39,025 nt of DNA from Verrucomicrobiota bacterium. GTDB lineage: Bacteria > Verrucomicrobiota > Verrucomicrobiia > Chthoniobacterales > SZAS-18. Within the stretch, counting starts at the first letter, position 1. Each line of letters opens with the position of its first letter. The notes under the pieces were generated by a model. It worked only from the letters and a program-made list of their open reading frames with translations. It was not told the origin of the DNA and searched no databases. Shown here one piece after another: positions 17,852 through 26,288 of this stretch. Location: NCBI GenBank assembly GCA_019241085.1, contig JAFAXH010000069.1, positions 1 to 39,025 on the forward strand. Reading direction: 5' to 3'. A program made the translations under genes and the position numbers.

Positions 17852-20437
17852 TCACGCCGGCGCCGCAGCCACCAGCTCGCGCTCGGTCTTCAGCGGCGCA
17901 GCTTCGCGCGCAGCCGTGCGCAATGCGGCGACGCCGGCTTCCACGTCGGGCGACGGCGCGACGGTGATGACGACGAACTTGCTCGTCGGCGTATTGCTCT
18001 TTTCCGCCGTCGAATTGATCGGCACCAAGACGTTGGCCTCGGGAAAATAGGTCGCCGTGCTGCCGCGCGGAATCTGGAACGGCGCGACGAGGAAATGCTT
18101 CGCCACGCGTTCTTCCTCTTTCCCGTTCGTCGAGAAATGACTCGTCAGATCGACGAGTTGCCCCTGCTCCAGCCCGGCTTCGTGCATGTCGTCGGCGTTC
18201 ATGAAAATGACCCGCCGGCCGTTGTAAACGCCGCGGTAACGGTCGTCCAAGCCGTAGATGTGCGTGTTGAATTGATCGTGCGAACGGATCGTCATCATGA
18301 CGAACTGCCCCGGCTCCAGCTCGTGCCGCGGGATCGGATGCACGGTGAATTTCGCCTTGCCGATGCCGTTGTTGAATTTGCGCTTGTCGCGCGCTTCGTT
18401 GGGCAAATAAAAGACCTCCTGCTTGATGCGTTCGTTGAACCGCTCGAAGCCCGGAATCACGCGCTCGATGTGGTCGCGGATGCGGTCGTAATCCGCCGCC
18501 AGCCCGGCCCAATCGACGGTCGTTTTATCGCCCAAAACCGCCTGTGCCAATCGCGCCACGATGGCCGGTTCGCTGAGCAGATGCTCGCTCGCCGGCTCGA
18601 GCACGCCGCGCGACGGATTGATGATGCCCATCGAATCCTCGACGGTGACAAATTGCTCGCCCGCCGCCTGCCGGTCGATCTCGGAACGCCCGAGACACGG
18701 CAGGATCAAGGCGACCTCGCCGGTGATGAGATGCGAGCGGTTGAGCTTGATCGAGACGTGCGCCGTCAGCCGGCAGCGCGACAGCGCCGTGGCCGTGTAT
18801 TCCGTATCGGGCGAAGCTTGCAGGAAATTGCCGCCCATCGCAACGAAGGCGCGGATTTTGCCTTCGTGCATGTGCTTGATTGTCTCGACCGTGTCGGTGC
18901 CGTGCTCGCGCGGCGGCTGGAAGTTGAACTCCGCGCCGAGCTTGTCCAGAAATCGGTCGTTCATCCGCTCCCAGATGCCCATCGTCCGGTCGCCCTGCAC
19001 GTTGGAATGTCCGCGCACCGGACACGGCCCTGCGCCCGGCCGGCCGATGTGGCCGCCGAGAAAAAGGAAGTTCATGACTTCCTGAATGGTGCCGACGGCA
19101 TTCCGATGCTGCGTCAAGCCCATCGCCCAGCAGGCAATCGTTTTTTTAGAACGCAACGCGATCTCCGCGGCCTCGCGAATCTGCGCCCGCGTCAGTCCGC
19201 TCGACTGCAAAATGTCGTCCCAGCTCGCTGCCCGCAGGTCGGCCAAAAACTCCTCGTAACCGACGGTGAAATTTTTGATGAAATCGTGATCGAACACGCT
19301 GCCCGGCCGCGCTTCCTCGGCGGCGAGCATTTCCTTCATCATGCCCTTGAGCACGGCGATGTCGCCGTTGATGCGCACCGGCAGCCAGACATCGGTCAGC
19401 GGCGTGCCCTGGTTGAGCAACATCTTCACCGGGAACTTCAGCGGGTTGCGGTATTCCTGCGGGTTCGGATTGACCACGCTCATCAAGCCTGGCTCCGGCA
19501 GCGGGTTAATGGACACGATCTTCGCGCCGTTTTTCTTCGCCCGTTCGAGCGAAGTCATCATGCGCGGATGGTTCGTGCCCGGATTCTGGCCGATGATGAA
19601 AATGGCGTCGGCTTGATCGAAGTCGTCGAGCGTCACGCAGCCTTTGCCGATGCCGATGGTTTCGTTCAACGCCGCGCCGCTTGACTCGTGGCACATGTTC
19701 GAGCAATCCGGCATGTTGTTTGTGCCGAATTGCCGGATGAAAAGCTGCCAGAGAAACGCCGCCTCGTTGCTCGTGCGTCCGCTGGTGTAAAACGCCGCTT
19801 CGTTTGGCGAAGACAGCGCGTGCAGCTCGCGCCCGAGCAACGCGAACGCCTCGTCCCAGGTGATCGGCTCGTAATGCGTCGCGCCTTCGCGCTTCACCAG
19901 CGGCTCCGTCAGCCGGCCGGCTTGGCTGAGCGCGAGGTCGCTCATTTTCCGCAAGTCGTGCAGCGAATGTTCGCGGAAAAACTTACGCGTCAGCCGCTTC
20001 GTCGTCGCCTCGTCGGCCACGGCTTTCACGCCGTTCTCGCAGAATTCAAAAACATGCCGGTGCTCGTCCGGACTCGGCCACGCGCAGCTCTGGCAATCGA
20101 ACCCTTTTTTCTGATTCACCGCCAGCCACGTCGTCACGCCGCGGCTGACCCCCATCTCTTTCATCGTGAACCGCGTGCTCTGATAAACGGCCGGGACACC
20201 CGCCGCGACGTGGTGCGCGTGGCCGAGCTGCGTCCCGTCGGTCTCGACCGGTGGCTGCGCGCCGGGGATCGGGTCTTCGCATTCCAAGTGCGCCGCGTGA
20301 ACCTCGCGAACCCCGTGCTTCGTGTTGTCGTTGCCCTCCGGTTTTTGCGCGACGGTATCCATCTCCGGTTCGTGCCGGGTGGGCGATGGTGACGATGTCT
20401 CGCCGTTGTCGATGGCGGTTTTTTCCAGCTTGTCCAT
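17852..20437 (-). CDS. FdhF/YdeP-family molybdopterin oxidoreductase, alpha subunit
   Basis: A soluble bis-MGD enzyme of 861 residues related to formate dehydrogenase H and to YdeP. The N-terminal iron-sulfur site is the reduced YdeP-like pattern C115-x2-C118-x14-C133 (FDCQSCAWPSP...FCENG), not the four-Cys cluster of FdhF. LTEPLVKREGATHYEPITWDEA starts the catalytic part. Cys249-His250 in DCSNMCHESSG aligns with Sec140-His141 of E. coli FdhF, so cysteine probably binds molybdenum. FIIGQNPGTNHPRM and GCxMGITQH-like WAMGLTQHRNAVGTIQE are cofactor-binding. The ATG 20437 has GGGAG 8 bases upstream and was chosen over an earlier TTG. The first ~85 residues are hydrophilic and extra. It follows fdhD by 39 bases. 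Formate is the likely but unproven substrate. Confidence 0.9.
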   Translation of the reverse strand: MDKLEKTAIDNGETSSPSPTRHEPEMDTVAQKPEGNDNTKHGVREVHAAHLECEDPIPGAQPPVETDGTQLGHAHHVAAGVPAVYQSTRFTMKEMGVSRGVTTWLAVNQKKGFDCQSCAWPSPDEHRHVFEFCENGVKAVADEATTKRLTRKFFREHSLHDLRKMSDLALSQAGRLTEPLVKREGATHYEPITWDEAFALLGRELHALSSPNEAAFYTSGRTSNEAAFLWQLFIRQFGTNNMPDCSNMCHESSGAALNETIGIGKGCVTLDDFDQADAIFIIGQNPGTNHPRMMTSLERAKKNGAKIVSINPLPEPGLMSVVNPNPQEYRNPLKFPVKMLLNQGTPLTDVWLPVRINGDIAVLKGMMKEMLAAEEARPGSVFDHDFIKNFTVGYEEFLADLRAASWDDILQSSGLTRAQIREAAEIALRSKKTIACWAMGLTQHRNAVGTIQEVMNFLFLGGHIGRPGAGPCPVRGHSNVQGDRTMGIWERMNDRFLDKLGAEFNFQPPREHGTDTVETIKHMHEGKIRAFVAMGGNFLQASPDTEYTATALSRCRLTAHVSIKLNRSHLITGEVALILPCLGRSEIDRQAAGEQFVTVEDSMGIINPSRGVLEPASEHLLSEPAIVARLAQAVLGDKTTVDWAGLAADYDRIRDHIERVIPGFERFNERIKQEVFYLPNEARDKRKFNNGIGKAKFTVHPIPRHELEPGQFVMMTIRSHDQFNTHIYGLDDRYRGVYNGRRVIFMNADDMHEAGLEQGQLVDLTSHFSTNGKEEERVAKHFLVAPFQIPRGSTATYFPEANVLVPINSTAEKSNTPTSKFVVITVAPSPDVEAGVAALRTAAREAAPLKTERELVAAAPA

Positions 20438-20455
20438 AGATTGATCTCCCGGGGT
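20438..20455 (-). promoter_or_regulatory. Ribosome binding site of the FdhF/YdeP-like gene
   Basis: On the minus strand the bases before ATG 20437 read GGGAGATCAATCT, giving a Shine-Dalgarno-like GGGAG with about 8 bases of spacing. It decides this start over the in-frame TTG nine codons upstream. Confidence 0.5.
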
Positions 20456-20476
20456 TGAAACCAACTTTTTATCAGT

Positions 20477-21439
20477 TTACGCGGCCAGCGGCGTCGGAGC
20501 GCTTTCCATTGTTTCACGACGCAGCCCGCCGATCCGGGTTTCGCCGCAATAAATGTTGAATCGTCCGTCGCGCACGAAACCGAGCAGCGTCGCGCCATAC
20601 GTCCGTGCGAGATCGACCGCCAAGCTCGATGGCGCGCCGACCGCCGCGAGCAGCGGGATGCCGGCGGCCAGCGCCTTTTGCACCAGCTCGAAACTCGCCC
20701 GGCCGCTGACAAAAAGCCCGCGCCCGCCGAGCGCCGCCAGCGCCTCCGCGCCCGCGAGCACTTGCGCGCCGATGAGCTTGTCCACGGCGTTGTGCCGGCC
20801 CACGTCCTCGCGCCGCGCGAGCAACGCGCCGCGCGCGTCGAACAGCGCCGCCGCGTGCAACCCGCCGGTGCGGTCAAACACCGCCTGCGTCGCGCGCAAC
20901 GCCGCGGGCAGCGCGTGGATGATTTCGGCTGGAAAAATCACGTCCTCCGCCGTTGCCGTCGCCCGCGCGCGCGCGCTCAGCCCGAGCGCCGCGATGCTCG
21001 TCTTGCCGCACACGCCGCAGCTCGAGCTCGTGTAAAAATGCCGCTCCAGCCGCGCGAGATCGACCGCGACCTCCGGGCGCAGTTCGACGCGGATCACGTT
21101 TTCCCGGTCGCCGCGTTTCGCCGCGCGCTCCTCGTGCGCCGGCAGCCGCCCGACCGACGCGATCTGCGCCGGGTCATTGACGATGCCTTCGGTGAAAAGA
21201 AATCCCGCCGCCAGCTCAGCGTCCTGACCCGGCGTGCGCATCGTCACGCTCACGCTTTTGTGAACCCGCCAGCCGCGCGCTTTTTCCGTGTAACCGACCT
21301 GGATTTCCAGCGGTTCCTCGACCGCCAGAAAGTCGCCGCGCGGCACGCCGCACCTCCCGCCTTCCACCCGATAAATCGGCCGGGCCGAGATGTCACCGTG
21401 CTCCTGCTGGGGATTCGCGTCGTCGTCGCTCGCGCGCAT
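20477..21439 (-). CDS. fdhD: Formate dehydrogenase accessory sulfurtransferase FdhD
   Basis: FdhD carries sulfur from a cysteine desulfurase to the molybdenum cofactor of formate dehydrogenases and so activates them. The sulfur-carrying cysteines are C141 and C144 in [12 protein letters not shown]. The second landmark [16 protein letters not shown] is intact, as is [23 protein letters not shown]. At 320 residues it is slightly longer than the ~275-residue E. coli protein because of its N-terminal ~40 residues. It is the first gene of a four-gene minus-strand cluster (fdhD, oxidoreductase, transporter, small membrane protein). FdhD next to a YdeP-like enzyme supports that enzyme needing a sulfurated, formate-dehydrogenase-type cofactor. 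The call is secure. Confidence 0.96.
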   Translation of the reverse strand: MRASDDDANPQQEHGDISARPIYRVEGGRCGVPRGDFLAVEEPLEIQVGYTEKARGWRVHKSVSVTMRTPGQDAELAAGFLFTEGIVNDPAQIASVGRLPAHEERAAKRGDRENVIRVELRPEVAVDLARLERHFYTSSSCGVCGKTSIAALGLSARARATATAEDVIFPAEIIHALPAALRATQAVFDRTGGLHAAALFDARGALLARREDVGRHNAVDKLIGAQVLAGAEALAALGGRGLFVSGRASFELVQKALAAGIPLLAAVGAPSSLAVDLARTYGATLLGFVRDGRFNIYCGETRIGGLRRETMESAPTPLAA

Positions 21440-21680
21440 CGTTCGTCAAAAAATTTGGCCGCCAGCCGCCGGGTTGAGCGAAGTCCTGCACCGCAGGTCC
21501 ACACGCAAGCCAGGTTGCAAAAGACAAGCTGGCTGGCTAACCGAACGCGCGGACGAGCAAGTGCGGGGGGAAGAAAACACCCGGCCGGCAGTGTGTGTTC
21601 AATTATCCACCGCACGCCGTCGCACGCAACCCTCTTCTTCTTGCTCCGACGCCTGCGGGCAATTACCTTGCCTGCCAGCC
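21440..21680. other. Divergent intergenic region between fdhD and the MOSC gene
   Basis: This 241-base region holds no convincing gene. It must carry the promoters of both divergent operons. A small hairpin, CCTGCACCGCAGG (21486-21498), is present. I looked for the multi-stem layout of a molybdenum-cofactor riboswitch and did not see it. Confidence 0.4.
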
Positions 21681-22208
21681 ATGTTGCTCGCCCCTCCCTT
21701 GCGTATCCTGCATTTGTTCCTGTCGCCCGCGCATAATTTCTTCGGCCACCAAGGTCGCGCCCCGAGCGAACATCCCACCGTCGCAGTGCCCGAACTGACC
21801 TGCCTGGCCGGGCGCGGCATCGAAGGCGATCGCTTTTTGGATTACAAAGACGACTACAAAGGCCAGATCACGTTTTTCGATCACGCAGTCTATGAACGGC
21901 TCTGCGCGCAGCTCGGCATTCACGATAAAAAACCGAGCGTTTTCCGGCGCAACGTCATCTCCTCCGGCGTCGATTTGAACACGCTGATCGGCAAGGAATT
22001 TGAAGTGCAAGGCGTGCGCTTCCGCGGCCGGGAGGAATGCCGCCCGTGCCATTGGATGGACACCGCCTTCGGTCCCGGCGCCGAACACGCCCTGCGCGGC
22101 TGGGGCGGGTTGCGCGCCACGATTCTCAACGACGGCGTGCTGAAAGTGGATCGCGAAGAAACCGCCGCCACGGCCGATCTCGCGGTGGCCGTCGGCGTCT
22201 CGTTGTAG
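21681..22208 (+). CDS. MOSC-domain protein
   Basis: A 175-residue single-domain MOSC protein. MOSC domains (from the C-terminal part of Moco sulfurases) bind molybdenum cofactor or carry sulfur or an activated N-OH reduction centre. Visible landmarks are CLAGRGIEGDRFLDY near residue 41, FRRNVISSGVDLNTLIGKEF, and the family cysteine region FRGREECRPCHWMD followed by GLRATILNDG. The open frame runs further upstream, but ATG 21681 gives a family-like N-terminus (LLAPPLRILHLFLSPAHNFFG). It is divergent from fdhD, so it may serve in maturing or using the same cofactor. Whether it transfers sulfur, or reduces N-hydroxylated compounds like YiiM/mARC, cannot be decided. Confidence 0.88.
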   Translation: MLLAPPLRILHLFLSPAHNFFGHQGRAPSEHPTVAVPELTCLAGRGIEGDRFLDYKDDYKGQITFFDHAVYERLCAQLGIHDKKPSVFRRNVISSGVDLNTLIGKEFEVQGVRFRGREECRPCHWMDTAFGPGAEHALRGWGGLRATILNDGVLKVDREETAATADLAVAVGVSL

Positions 22209-22242
22209 GACACGGACACCCGCTCCACTCACGGCTCTCCTG

Positions 22243-22369
22243 CTTAATCGTAATCCTAATCTTAATCTCTGCCGCCGGAGGCAAGAGTTTGAGCCACGCG
22301 CTGCGAGCGCAGAAGGATTAAGTTTAAGATCAGGATTACGGGACGAGTGCCGAGTGAACCACGGCACTC
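22243..22369. repeat. Inverted repeat of AATC words plus a strong hairpin
   Basis: TTAATCGTAATCCTAATC (from 22243) faces its approximate reverse complement at 22315-22340. Next to it, GAGTGCCG (22345-22352) and CGGCACTC (22362-22369) form a perfect 8-base stem with a 9-base loop. Both lie between the MOSC stop and the next ATG, leaving little room for a separate promoter. Confidence 0.65.
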
Positions 22370-22411
22370 GCCTACAGGCGCAGTCGCCGCGGATGCTGCG
22401 TTTCCTTTTGC

Positions 22412-23263
22412 ATGGATATTCCCCTCGAAGACCAAGCGACCGACCTCATCGCCAAAGCCCAGCGTGGCCTCGGGCTTTCCGACCGCGCGCTCGCGGAAAA
22501 ATCCGGCGTCACCGCCAGCGACCTGCGCGGCGCGAAGTCGGCCGGCAGCGACCCGCCCGACGTGGCGATTTTGAACAAACTGGCCGCCGCGCTCGGCCTG
22601 CACGCGCCCTCGCTCGTGGCCAGCGCGCAACGCGCCTGGCAGCCGCAGAAAGCGCAGCCGCCGGCGACGTTCGCGATGTTCAACTCGCCCTTCGGCGACG
22701 GCATGACGGTGAACTCGTATCTCGTCTGGGACGCGCCCGGCGGCGTGGCGGTCGCCTTCGATACGGGGACCGATGCGAGCAAAATGTGCGCGACTCTGCG
22801 CGAGCAGGATTTGCAGCTCGCAGCGGTGTTTTTAACCCATACGCACCACGACCACGTCGAAGCGCTCGACGACTTGCTTGCGGCCGGCGGCAAAGAGACG
22901 CCGGTGTATGTGTCGCAACGCGAGGGCGGCCGCGGCGTGCAGGAAATTTTCGACCATGCCGCGTTCGGTTTTAACGGCTTGCAAATCGAAGCACGCCTGA
23001 CGCGCGGCCACTCGCCCGGCGGGATGACGTATGCGGTGACGCTCGCCGCGGTGGCCGAGCCGCGGCCGGCGCTGGCGTTCGTCGGCGACGCGCTCTTTGC
23101 CGGCAGCCAGGGCGGCGTTGATGCGCCGCTTTACGCGGAAGCGTTGCGGCTGAATCGGGAGAATATTTTGTCGCTGCCCGACGCGACGATTCTCTGTCCC
23201 GGCCACGGCCCCTTGACGACGGTCAGCGAGGAGAAAGCGCACAATCCGTTTTACGCTCGATAG
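22412..23263 (+). CDS. HTH (Xre-like) - metallo-beta-lactamase fold fusion protein
   Basis: A 283-residue protein of two parts. Residues 1-75 look like an Xre-type helix-turn-helix (LSDRALAEKSGVTASDLRG, then DVAILNKLAAALGLHAPSLV). Residues ~86-283 are a glyoxalase II-like metallo-beta-lactamase hydrolase with a full metal set: H143-x-H145-x-D147-H148 in THTHHDH, His200 in RGHSPGG, Asp226 in FVGDALFAGSQGG and His265 in CPGHGP. The catalytic part is therefore probably active, on a thioester or related ester. The ATG 22412 follows a repeat-rich leader. There is no further gene on its strand before the convergent comEC. The true substrate, and whether the N-terminal part binds DNA, are unknown; it may instead be a dimerisation module. 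Confidence 0.82.
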   Translation: MDIPLEDQATDLIAKAQRGLGLSDRALAEKSGVTASDLRGAKSAGSDPPDVAILNKLAAALGLHAPSLVASAQRAWQPQKAQPPATFAMFNSPFGDGMTVNSYLVWDAPGGVAVAFDTGTDASKMCATLREQDLQLAAVFLTHTHHDHVEALDDLLAAGGKETPVYVSQREGGRGVQEIFDHAAFGFNGLQIEARLTRGHSPGGMTYAVTLAAVAEPRPALAFVGDALFAGSQGGVDAPLYAEALRLNRENILSLPDATILCPGHGPLTTVSEEKAHNPFYAR

Positions 23264-23279
23264 CGACACGCAATGGGAG

Positions 23280-23361
23280 CCTCACGCAAAGGCGCAAAGC
23301 CGCAAAGGAAAGAGAACTATTTCTTCTTCTCCCCTTTGCGTCTTTGCGCCTTTGCGTGAGG
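23280..23361. repeat. CACGCAAAG-family palindrome between convergent genes
   Basis: CCTCACGCAAAGGCGCAAAG (23280-23299) is perfectly mirrored at 23342-23361. The arms extend further imperfectly, leaving a short A/T-rich loop. It sits between the stop codons of the HTH-MBL gene (23263) and comEC (23384), so it could also serve as a two-way transcription stop. It is the same family as insert 2 of uvrA. Confidence 0.8.
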
Positions 23362-23383
23362 TCATTTCACTGTCCAAATCACC

Positions 23384-25825
23384 TTATGGCAAAGTGACCC
23401 TCTGGTGGTCCGCGTAGCTGTCGGCTTCGAGGCGGCCGGTTGAGAAAAAGCGGAGAAACACCGCGCCGTTTTGTTCGAGGCAAAAGAGGCGCGTCGTCGC
23501 GGCTTGCTCTGCCGAAAGCTGCGGCGCGTCGGCGAGGAACGGGCAGACGATCAGGCGGGCGTTCACGGCACGCAGAAAATCCGGCGTGCCGCTGATGCCG
23601 TTGTGATGCGCGCCGAGCACGAGCGCGGCGCTGCGCAGACGCGCGGACGATTCGTTTTGCAAAAGCCAGCGCTCGGTCGGCGCGCCGCTGTCGGCGGTGA
23701 GCAAGGCGAGCGCGCGGTCGGTCTTTGCTTCCACGATTTGCACGACCAGCGCGCGGTCGTCCGTGAGCGTCGGCGGACGCGCGAAATCCGCCGGCGGATA
23801 GAGCACGCGCAGCCGCAAGTCCGGCGAGAGATCGAGCACGTCGCCGCGGCTGAGCTTGCCCTGCTGCAACCCACGCCAGCCGCGCACGAGGTCGAGCGTC
23901 TTTTGCCAATCCTGCCACGCCACGGAGCGCGGCGAACCGAGCGCAGGTTCCGCGACGCGGCGGGGCCGAAATTCGCCGAGCGCAAAAGGCGCGGCGCCGA
24001 GGTGCGCGGCGTCGCCCTGGCGCAGGAGCAGGCCGGCGAGTGCGTTGACGCCGCGGGCGTGCAACGCCGGACGCACGGCGCGTTCGTAATCATAAGGCCG
24101 ACCGGTATCGAGCAGCCAATCGGCGCGGCCCGCGCGCAAGTGCAGCGCGCTGCTGCGGCGACCGAGATCGAGCGCGAGCAACTCGACCACGGGCTGCTCG
24201 CGCCACGGCGCTGACCACAGTCGAAGGTCGCCGAGATAAACGTGCCCGCCGGGGACAAGCGCGCACGTTTTCACGATGGCCAGCAGCGCCTTCGCGGCGA
24301 CCCAGTTGGCATTGTTCATCCAGCCGAGCCAGGTCGTGGAAAGCCAGCCGCCGGCGAGCGCGGCGAGGCACAACCCGAGCACCGCGAGCGCGCAGGGAAA
24401 CACGAGGATATTTGCCAGCGCGGAGATCGGCGAGACGAAGTGGAAATGCCAAAGCATCAGCGGCAGCGAGCCGACCCACGCGGCGACCGAGACGCTGACG
24501 ATGCCGACCGCCCAGCGGCGGGCCATTTCCAACCCTCGTCGCCAGCGCGGCAGCAGGGAATTTGGCAAAAAGGGATCGGGCGCGCCGAGCGGGCGCAACC
24601 GGCGGTCGAGCGTCGGCGCGAGGAGCAGGATGACGAGCACAACGGCGAACGAGAGCTGGAAGCCACGCGCAAAAAGCTGGTTGGAATCAACCAGCAGCAG
24701 GAGCGCCGCGGCGGCGCCGAGGTTGTTGAAAGCGCGCGTCGGCCGATCAAAGAAGAGTCCGCCGAGCAACACGGCGGCAATGAGCGCGGCGCGCAGACTG
24801 GCCGGTCCCCAGCCGGTGGCGAGCGCGTAGAAAAAGAGCAGCGGCACCACGGCGGCGCCGGCGATTTCGCGCCGCACGCCACCGCGCAGCAGAAAGATGC
24901 CCGCCGCCGCGAGCAGGCCGATTTTCAATCCGTCGATGGCGAAGAAATGGAGCGTGCCGGTTACTTGCAACGCGTCGCCGGCGGGGCCGTTTTCCACGCC
25001 GGCGTCGAGGCCGAGAATCATGCTCGCGACGACGGCGGCGACCTCGGGTTCGTCTGCGAGATCGTAGCGCAGGCAACGCCCGATCCACGCTCGCAGCCCG
25101 GCTGCGGCGCGCGTGAGGGCGGGCGACAAACCGCGCGCCGGTGTCAGCACGCGGGTCAGCGGGGCGTGATGGGTGGAAACGCGGATTTCGCTGCGAATGC
25201 CGCGCCGGGCGGCTTGGGCGGCGTAGTCGATTTCGCCGGGATTGGGCGCGGGCCGCAGGTTGCGCGCGGAGCCGGCGAGCAGCAGGCGTTCGCCCATCTT
25301 TGGCGGCGGGGGCAAAACTGACGCCGCGCTGTTGCTGCTGCTGTTGCCGCGCGCAGTTGGCATTTCGTTTTCCAACGGCCAGCTTACGGCGACGCCCGCG
25401 TGCGTCGGGTGCGCGATGCCGTCGCCGTCGAGTTCGATGGATTCGAGGGCGAAGGTGAAACGGGCGTTCGGCGCGCCGGGACGCGCGTGCGGTTCGTCGA
25501 GCACGCGGCCGACGGCGCGGACTTCGCGGGCTGGCGTGAAGTCGTTCGGATGCACCAGCGCGGCGAGCGCACGCGCGGGCACGGCGTTTTGTCGGAAGCA
25601 ATGCAGCGTGCCAAAGCCGAGCGCGACGAGCAGCCAGCAGAGCCACAACGCGCGGCGCCAAACCCAGAGTGCAACCGTCACGAAAAATGCCGCCGCAAAC
25701 GGCCAGATGGAATCGTGAAAAATCTCTGCGACCACGATGCCGCCGACGGCGCAGAGCGCGACGCCCGCGAGAGGCTGCCGCGGCCACGCCGACGGCACGG
25801 GAGCGGATGCGTCCGCGGCGGGCAT
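23384..25825 (-). CDS. comEC: ComEC/Rec2-family DNA uptake channel protein
   Basis: Inner-membrane protein for transport of single-stranded DNA in natural transformation; 813 residues. The N-terminal part has membrane helices and the DUF4131-type soluble domain (residues ~90-230). The Competence domain follows (about 255-520), with VVASMILGLDAGV, LQVTGTLHFFAIDGLKIG, GWGPASLRAALIAAVLLG and a long run of helices. The C-terminal ~230 residues correspond to the metallo-beta-lactamase domain (LLDTGRPYDYERAV, later GAHHNGISGTPDFL). Its metal site looks degraded: the usual H-x-D-x-D-H is Q-G-D-A-A-H in LRQGDAAHLGAA. The usual AISGLHIG is AIDGLKIG. It is convergent with the HTH-MBL gene. No other competence gene is nearby. 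Confidence 0.9.
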   Translation of the reverse strand: MPAADASAPVPSAWPRQPLAGVALCAVGGIVVAEIFHDSIWPFAAAFFVTVALWVWRRALWLCWLLVALGFGTLHCFRQNAVPARALAALVHPNDFTPAREVRAVGRVLDEPHARPGAPNARFTFALESIELDGDGIAHPTHAGVAVSWPLENEMPTARGNSSSNSAASVLPPPPKMGERLLLAGSARNLRPAPNPGEIDYAAQAARRGIRSEIRVSTHHAPLTRVLTPARGLSPALTRAAAGLRAWIGRCLRYDLADEPEVAAVVASMILGLDAGVENGPAGDALQVTGTLHFFAIDGLKIGLLAAAGIFLLRGGVRREIAGAAVVPLLFFYALATGWGPASLRAALIAAVLLGGLFFDRPTRAFNNLGAAAALLLLVDSNQLFARGFQLSFAVVLVILLLAPTLDRRLRPLGAPDPFLPNSLLPRWRRGLEMARRWAVGIVSVSVAAWVGSLPLMLWHFHFVSPISALANILVFPCALAVLGLCLAALAGGWLSTTWLGWMNNANWVAAKALLAIVKTCALVPGGHVYLGDLRLWSAPWREQPVVELLALDLGRRSSALHLRAGRADWLLDTGRPYDYERAVRPALHARGVNALAGLLLRQGDAAHLGAAPFALGEFRPRRVAEPALGSPRSVAWQDWQKTLDLVRGWRGLQQGKLSRGDVLDLSPDLRLRVLYPPADFARPPTLTDDRALVVQIVEAKTDRALALLTADSGAPTERWLLQNESSARLRSAALVLGAHHNGISGTPDFLRAVNARLIVCPFLADAPQLSAEQAATTRLFCLEQNGAVFLRFFSTGRLEADSYADHQRVTLP

Positions 25826-26288
25826 GGAAGTTGTCTAGACAATAATGGATGAGGATGGAAGCTTAAAATCAAGCTGCTCCTTCTGTCTGTCATCCCGAGC
25901 GAAGTCGAAAGCCGGAGTGTAACGTAGACAACTACAGGTAAATCGATCGCTGCTTTTGGCCTAGTCGGAATAAGCCTCACGCCAAGGCGCAAAGCCGCAA
26001 AGGAAGAGAAAGTAGCGGCTGGATTCTTTTCTTTGTCATCCTGAGCGAAGTCGAAGGATCGCTTGCTACTTGCCTTGGCTCGCAAGATACCGTGAGGGCA
26101 ATTCGTGTAATCAACCGAGCCAAACAATAGTAAGAGGTCCCTCGACTTCGCTCGGGATGACAAAAAAAGAGAAACCTCTCTCATCGTCTTCTCCTCCTTT
26201 GCGTGAGGCTCATTCCGGCTTGGTCGAAGGCAATGAGCGATCCTTCGACTTCGCTCAGGATGACAAGGAAAAAACCGATCTTCGCTGC
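25826..26288. repeat. Gene-free island of nested palindromic repeats
   Basis: No gene is supported in these 463 bases; they are nearly filled by nested repeats. The outer pair is TGTCATCCCGAGCGAAGTCG (from 25889) against CGACTTCGCTCAGGATGACA (26246-26265). Inside it, GGAATAAGCCTCACGC (25968-25983) faces GCGTGAGGCTCATTCC (26201-26216), attached to CACGCAAAG-family words at 25978-26001. Inside that, TTGTCATCCTGAGCG (26034-26048) faces 26148-26163, attached to the 31 bases (26132-26162) identical to uvrA insert 3. The island separates comEC (minus strand, upstream end) from the 3' end of the GH-GT fusion. Confidence 0.8.

Noticed and set aside
19691..19693. Possible selenocysteine codon in the FdhF-like gene
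   Set aside because: The residue at the aligned position is encoded by TGC (Cys249), with no in-frame TGA.
21440..21680. Possible molybdenum-cofactor riboswitch before the MOSC gene or fdhD
   Set aside because: Only a small hairpin is visible; the multi-stem layout of that riboswitch class was not found by eye.
26034..26163. Insertion-sequence ends
   Set aside because: The arms enclose only about 100 bases with no transposase, and no target duplication could be identified.
25826..26288. CRISPR-like or coding interpretation of the repeat island
   Set aside because: The repeats are inverted and nested rather than regularly spaced direct repeats, and the open frames there (such as the + frame starting at 26070) are translations of the repeats with no family features.
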